DNA of 64,000 bases, taken from Strobilurus pachycystidiatus. Lineage: Eukaryota; Basidiomycota; Agaricomycetes; Agaricales; Physalacriaceae. The stretch is from contig JAHLMK010000009.1 of the NCBI GenBank assembly GCA_019915135.1, positions 434,001-498,000 on the forward strand. The letters run 5' to 3'. Of the stretch, positions 58,346-64,000 are shown piece by piece (position 1 is the stretch's first letter; every line of letters starts with the position of its first letter). The translations under genes were made by a program, and so were the position numbers. Under the pieces are notes generated by a model, which worked only from the letters and a program-made list of their open reading frames with translations, was not told the DNA's origin and did not search any database.

Positions 58346-60853
58346 TTAAGCCTGCGAGTGAGGGTAAAGCCCCAACAGCCTATCCTGCCACTCCATCTGG
58401 AGATAATCCCCATCAAACCCACCACTCAGCTGCGCTGCCAGTGGCGCGCCGTCATTGACCAACAACCTGGTAAAGTCATTGTCATGGCCCGGCGGCGGCC
58501 CAAGAGGAGGTGAGTACCGAATCGGTGCAGTGATGATTGACAATGGGCCGGTAGAAGAGCGAGATGGACCAACTTGCACTTCTAGCAATTTGGATAGGAT
58601 ATCAGCGATCATGAGAGCACATTTCCATGAGCGTCCAATCTCCTGAAGATACCCTATGCAACGTTTGACCTTCACAATGTGGGTGTTGGTGCTTCTGCTG
58701 GTATCAGAGGGAGCCCGGCTGAGAGTCACGACTACCGACGTTGATGAAGCGGAAAGATTAGACGAAGCCTGACTACGTGCGCGAGAGTTGCCCCTGGACC
58801 GTGTCGCCTGTCCATACAACAAGAGAAAGACAGTTCCAGCGCTGAAGACTGCCTGGAAAAGAGTAACCTGAGGCACGTAGCGCAGGGTGTATAGCTTCTG
58901 CCAAGTCTCCAGAATGCCCATGATTCGCTCTGCCGCATGTTTACATAACTGTCAATTAGTCAATTACCATTGGACTGACAGGTAGGTAGATGGTAAGAGA
59001 ACGATACCTTGCGATGATCAATGACTTTCCGTGCGGGGTTTTGTTTGCGATGGAAAAAGGGCCGATGCAGAAGGATGAACATCAACTCATAGAGGAGATG
59101 CATCATCAGACGATGTGGCGTTGCCGTTGAGCGAGATTGATGGTTGAGGTCCAGTTCCGGTGTCAGACCATGTTTCCAATTGTTCAGTTGAAGACTTCAG
59201 TCATTCACATCAGCGTAGCAACAGACGGGAAGAAGCAACAGATACACTTACTCCATACGGCTGATTAACTCGTTGTCGACAACATTGTTTCTGCCTGACG
59301 TTCCCAAACCAAAACTGTTCACGACACCCATGATTCTGCGCGCAACAACTATCAGCTCGCATGTAGCCGCAAAAGTTTTCGTAACGTAGCTCGGCTGCGG
59401 GGGTATATTGGCCAACGAATGATAGAATGGCAGTTGGTCAAACTCGGAGTCAACAAACGGTACGGGGATATCCTCAATGTGAGCGGGAAAGGGCACGGAA
59501 CAGTCCCTTCCCACGTACAAAGACCAGCAGACATCGAGAGTCAAGGTGGTCCAGTGTGCCCAGTTTCTGTCAAGCTGGTCTTCCTTGCTGATGAGACCTG
59601 CACTGACCATGCGAGAGGAGTCGACATTCAACCCCAGAAGTTGGCTGACTTTTGTGCTCATGCCTGACAGGTATGATTAGCGCTGCATATTGGAGATGTG
59701 ATGTAGAACAACCAAAGTAGATATATCCCAAGTTCTGATCGCCGTTAGAAGTGTGAAAGCTACTGATGAGGCTAAGAGCCTGCACGACACAGATGTTGGG
59801 CCGTTTGCATTCTTCCTCGAGAGAGGCCTTGGCTCTTTGCGCGTACATGACTCGGTTCTCAAACCTGCTGATAAGAGGGTCGTCAGAGAAGGCAGTCGCA
59901 AGGGCAATAAGCGCGTTGTGGAGCATCGGAGAGTAGTGCGGTGTCTTAGCATGATGGTTGGGAGTGGAGATGTAGCGGTACATGTCACGAAGAAAGAGGG
60001 CAGGGACGACACGAAGGCACCAGGACGTGTGGAAACGGAAAAGAAGGTCGAGAACCTTGTCATGTTCTATACGGGTGAGAGGGCCGCTGGGAAGGTGGCG
60101 AGACCAGTCAAAGTTGGGGTTGACTACTTCAGAGGAGGGCAGCGTGTAGGGAATGCCAGGAATCCACAGCACGTAGTGTGCCGCAGGATCGCCATAGATT
60201 TCGGGGATGCGGCGCGTGGGCTGGACGGGAGAGTCAGCAAATCGGAAAGGAGCAGCCGGGCCATAGAAAACAAGGTCGCGGCCCTCTAGCTGAATGACAC
60301 AGGAGAGTGAGTCGGATGACACTGGTAGCATGCATCGAGAAATGTACCCTAAGATGCTCTGTAGCTGCAACGAGCTCTTGGCTTGCATCGTCCATGTCCT
60401 CAGTCATGTCCGCGTCGAGAGGGTTCAGAGGGCGCAGATCAATGTAATTAGCGCCTTCCGCACCGTGCTCCTCGCGGCACTTTTTGGCGATGCTCTCGAG
60501 CATTGCGCAATGTTCCTCCAAGCTTGCAATTCGCTTGCGCAAAGCCTCAAAGTGAGCCTCCGTGCGAGGGTGGCGTGAGGGCTCGCCGGTCCACGAGCAC
60601 TGTCCGCATGCCGTCAGCCGTAGATCACAGTAACAAAAATGAGGGAATGGACCTCGCCGTCTCTCAGGGACGATGAACACGTTTTGCATACAGGTCTCTG
60701 GCCGTCACAACGTATCTTTCTGTGGATTCATCGAAGTAGTATCGTACTTCAGCAAACTGCAGCCTACCTTCGTCGGCAAACATCACAGGCTTGGGCGGCA
60801 TAGGGCGCGCGCACTCTGGTAGTGGTCCGAGGGGCGGTGACGCTTGGACTCAT
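58346..60853 (-). CDS. Zn2Cys6 fungal transcription factor
   Basis: Seven exons, 60853-60768, 60719-60653, 60599-60348, 60289-59713, 59663-59252, 59194-59008 and 58948-58346, join in frame to 727 residues. The zinc cluster spans three exons: CDVCRRRKIRCDGQRPVCKT, then C-x8-C ending CSW, with all six cysteines present. A coiled-coil follows (FEALRKRIASLEEHCAMLES), then the fungal-specific middle homology region, with GDPAAHYVLWIPGIPYTLP, a YMYISTPN-like segment and a GLNVDSSRMVSAGLI helix, typical of agaricomycete regulators. The expected role is sequence-specific gene activation in the nucleus; target genes cannot be told from the neighbours, which do not form a metabolic cluster. Confidence 0.93.
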
Positions 60854-62572
60854 GGTTCGTGTAGATATCGTAATCGTCGTTTGGAGCAATGGTGAGCAGA
60901 AGGGGCGAGGGAGGAACGGAGAAGGCCATGAGAAGGCTTGCATGACGCTCGGTTTTTATGCTTTCCCAATCCTATGTGATGCGTATCAGAATCGCGAGTA
61001 CGGATATCACGGCCCAAATTCACTGTCCCTTGCCTTGTTCCTTCTATCTCGTGCGCGTCTGCTCAAAGCTGTACTTCGCTCTGGTATTTCTCATTTGTCC
61101 CTTTTTTTCCTCACTCAGTAGATTGATCCACAACACCTCAAGATAGTTGACTTGCTTCGCACCGGAGTATTCCCGACGTACACTCTTGAACGTACCAGGG
61201 ACGAGATCGTATTCGCTTATAGGCATGAGGGCCCAAATCTATGTGTAGGCGCTACCCGAATAGGGTTCAGGCGTCTACCACTGCGCCACCCTCAAGGTAG
61301 ACACGAGGCGGCATTACCGGCGAGATATTTCCGTCGTAGCCACGCCTCTTGAGATCTTCAAATTTCAATGGGAGCATTCAATCAGAATACCATAGCTGCA
61401 TATGGTCTCTCATTCGGACCATAGCGGTTAAACGGGCACAAGAGATTCACGGCCACCCACCTTCCTTGACGTACAGGTGACTTGTTTTGTATAGCCTTCA
61501 GCTCAATTGACGATTGAACCCCTCCAATAAAGCGTGTGGAAAGATGGTAAGTAGCTATGATCTGTCTACGCGCCATCAAACGCCACCTCACGTACTCCCG
61601 CAGTGAAACCTCATGTGATCGTGGTGGAGCTGAGGACTTTCACACCTATGTCAAGGTGCCTGTCAATACCGACTAGATCCCCGTGCTCCTGATGCCATCC
61701 AGTGCCCCAGCAAAGCCTCTGTTTGTCGACCGTTGTCTCAATGGTGGAGGACTTTTCGACGTCTCGTTGACGTCGCGATGGGGAAGGTTGAGGGATGTCT
61801 TTGGAAGTGGCCTTGACGGCCTCCATCTCCTCGCATGGCAGATCGGGGAACACGAGGTTTGATGCGAATACAGCAGCTTTGGCCACCCACCCTTTACAGC
61901 TAATACGACCTAGAACAATGAGAGCTGCACGTAACTCTGTATGGGACACATTGATAACCGGAGGCCACACTGCAATTCACCGAAGTCTCGATTACCGGTG
62001 TACGCAACACCCAGATCCCACACTCATCTTCGACATTCTCATATCATACCCATGACGTATACAAGTGAATTCAGTTCTGATAATTAAAGATACCGATGCA
62101 AACTTTCGCTGGCATGCTATCAAGTCTGATACCAAGGTTCCGAAGAACCTCAACTTAGGCCTGTAAGACTCTGAGATGTATCTCCATTCTGAGTCCGCCA
62201 TATTTGAAGGAAGTACGTTACACGCGCGCCACGGGAAACTCGTACCAGTCAGACAGTCTCGTTGACCGAGTGATCAGATTCGAGGATGAGCACTCGAGTC
62301 CTGAACGAATCGTTGCTGAAGCTGGAGAAGGACAAGAAGCTTGACCAATCCTGCGAGCTGAAGTCGGGAGGAGAATTAGATAACGAAGGGATCTAGAAGT
62401 TGGTGAGCTTCATGGGCTGGGATTCTGAGACACCGCTACATAGTCGTGTCGAAGCTAGCGGGGAACAACGACTGTGGTTGTATTCGACGGAAGTTTAGAG
62501 ACCCAGGAGTTTTGACTGTAGGTTCAACTACATCACAATTAGAAAGCAGTATCTCTGTAGAGCACTGACATT
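60854..62572. other. No gene supported; transcription-factor upstream region
   Basis: About 1.7 kb. A minus-strand frame at 61611-61970 (about 119 codons) has coding-like composition but no family. A tRNA-like fragment occurs at 61227-61293 (see findings). Confidence 0.4.
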
Positions 62573-64000
62573 GTCGAAGTCGTGCATCCCGAGGCTCAAA
62601 GTTTTTGAGACGTAAGTAGAGCTCAAACGCGGCCGTAATCGCGATGTTAGATCCAATGGCGAGTGAGAATCACTGGATGGGTCATCTTTGGGACGTCGTC
62701 AGGCGAGAGTGGGCGCGTATGAGCGTGAACGGTATGATGGTCGTGGTAAGAAGACAAGGATGATCGCGGGAAGTTTCTGACGAAGAACTGACCGATGGTC
62801 TATAGGCATCGTTCACACCTTGCATTAGAAAATTTGGGCACACGGATAGAAATTGAGGCTGTCTTGTTAGCAGGCTGATACGCACCACCCTTTCCGTTAT
62901 CACTGTGATTGTGATAATAGAGAGTGGCGGACCGGGGTGAGAGACTGAGGATTTCTGTTTTGGGCAATTTTCTGCTGCTTTGTTTCCCCCCATCCAGCTA
63001 TGGTCGCGAGTCAGCGAGCGCTTTTATTGCCCACTGGCTGCTGTGTCTCCGAGTCTGACCACATAGATATTCTAGATTCTTGACAGGAGCCAAGTCGCGT
63101 TCTTGCTTTGTCGAAACTGAGTGGCGATTTCCATATCTGACACGAAGAGTCGAACAATGGGAGATCGGAAGCGGAATTGACAATGTGGTAATTCCAGGGC
63201 CACTCGGTATATAGCAGTGGCGCGTGGGCGAGACATCCCTCTCTTCATCGCCACGGACACCCCCATCTTATCTGAGCACCCTCTCCAAATCGTCGCCACC
63301 ATCTAAGTCTCCTTTTACATAGCGTCAACATGTATTTCAACGTGAGTACTATGTTCCATTCCTCATCGGCTGCGAACTGATTGAGTTCATCAGGAATATA
63401 CGAACGAGCAAATCCTCGACGCCCAGTCTGTTCAAACCTACATCGTCAAGGAAAAGGACGCGCATTTCGAAGTGAGATCCATCGTACTGTATGCTCGTTC
63501 AAGATGTATGATCTAACCTCGCTCCAGAAACCCCTCCCCATGTCTCTAGTGCTTCCCAAACATCGCCGCCTGCTCTCATTCGACGATGGCGCCGAACCTC
63601 CCGTGTTCTCTCCCCGCCGCGCATACCGCACACCCATGGAAACCCGTCGGCGTCTCGGCTGGATTGTTGACGTGGGCCCGAGCCGTGTACAGGCCCAGCC
63701 CGCCGTACACCAAAGCACCACCGCTCTTCGTGTCCAAGTCGCAGGCCTCACAGACATGCTCTCCATCTTCACCCTCCTCATGTGCATCAACATGCTCGGA
63801 CCGTGCTGCTTCGTCTACGCTGGCCTACGCGTGGTGTTCATGGCGCTCTCTCGGCGTAGTTCCGCCGTTTGATTGCGGTCCATCTTCTTCTGTTCATCCC
63901 AACTTGTATCTTCTAGCACTTCGCTGTCGTATTGCTTTCTTGTTCTCACATGCTCTCATCCAGTCGCTCATTTACGTATTTTCTATCTACAGCTCACCTT
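62573..64000 (+). repeat. Segmental duplication, copy B (runs off the window)
   Basis: This is the direct counterpart of 55622-57085, shifted by about 7 kb, and it continues to the window edge with matching 3' flank. Between the copies lie the SINE and the transcription factor gene. Confidence 0.88.
63330..63872 (+). CDS. Orphan small membrane-anchored protein, copy B
   Basis: Exons 63330-63341, 63394-63471 and 63528-63872 have exactly the exon sizes of copy A for exons 1 and 2, giving about 144 residues. Differences from copy A include in-frame deletions around the VQAQPAV segment and scattered conservative substitutions, while the C-terminal hydrophobic part is nearly identical. Preservation of frame and splice sites in both copies argues that this is a real gene. 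Function is unknown. Confidence 0.75.

Overview
The window is nuclear DNA of a filamentous basidiomycete, most likely an Agaricomycete. The genes carry many short introns of about 45-65 nt with GTRNGT donors and CTRAC/CTGAC branch sites. The gene families are typical of mushroom-forming fungi: fast-evolving F-box and BTB proteins, a DUF6532 protein, a TPR-CHAT protein, a seven-helix membrane protein and a Plavaka-type transposase. All exon joins below were made by eye from splice motifs and reading frame, so boundaries are predictions.

Layout, left half: F-box gene (+), tRNA-Pro (-), fungalysin metalloprotease (+), seven-helix membrane protein (-), OPI3-like phospholipid N-methyltransferase (-), a second F-box paralogue (-) in opposite orientation to the first, tRNA-Glu (-), MFS drug/H+ antiporter (+), a probable decayed membrane-protein gene (-), an unusual intron-containing tRNA-Ser candidate, a hAT-type MITE, cyclophilin (-), and a secreted PKD-like protein (+).

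Right half: a membrane-protein gene (+) split by a second hAT-type MITE, a short-chain dehydrogenase (-), BTB protein (-), DUF6532 protein (-) head to head with a Plavaka transposase (+), TVP38 Golgi protein (-), TPR-CHAT protease-like gene (+), a 1.27-kb inverted-repeat element, an orphan small membrane-protein gene (+), a tRNA-derived SINE, a Zn2Cys6 transcription factor (-), and a second copy of the orphan gene in a direct segmental duplication that runs off the window.

The genes do not form a pathway or metabolic cluster. Housekeeping genes (OPI3, cyclophilin, TVP38, tRNAs) are interspersed with accessory, recognition-type genes and mobile DNA. The strongest unusual signals are four short mobile elements with clear ends (three of them with exact target-site duplications), the frame-preserving insertion of one MITE into a gene, and the TPR-CHAT gene with an intact predicted His/Cys dyad.
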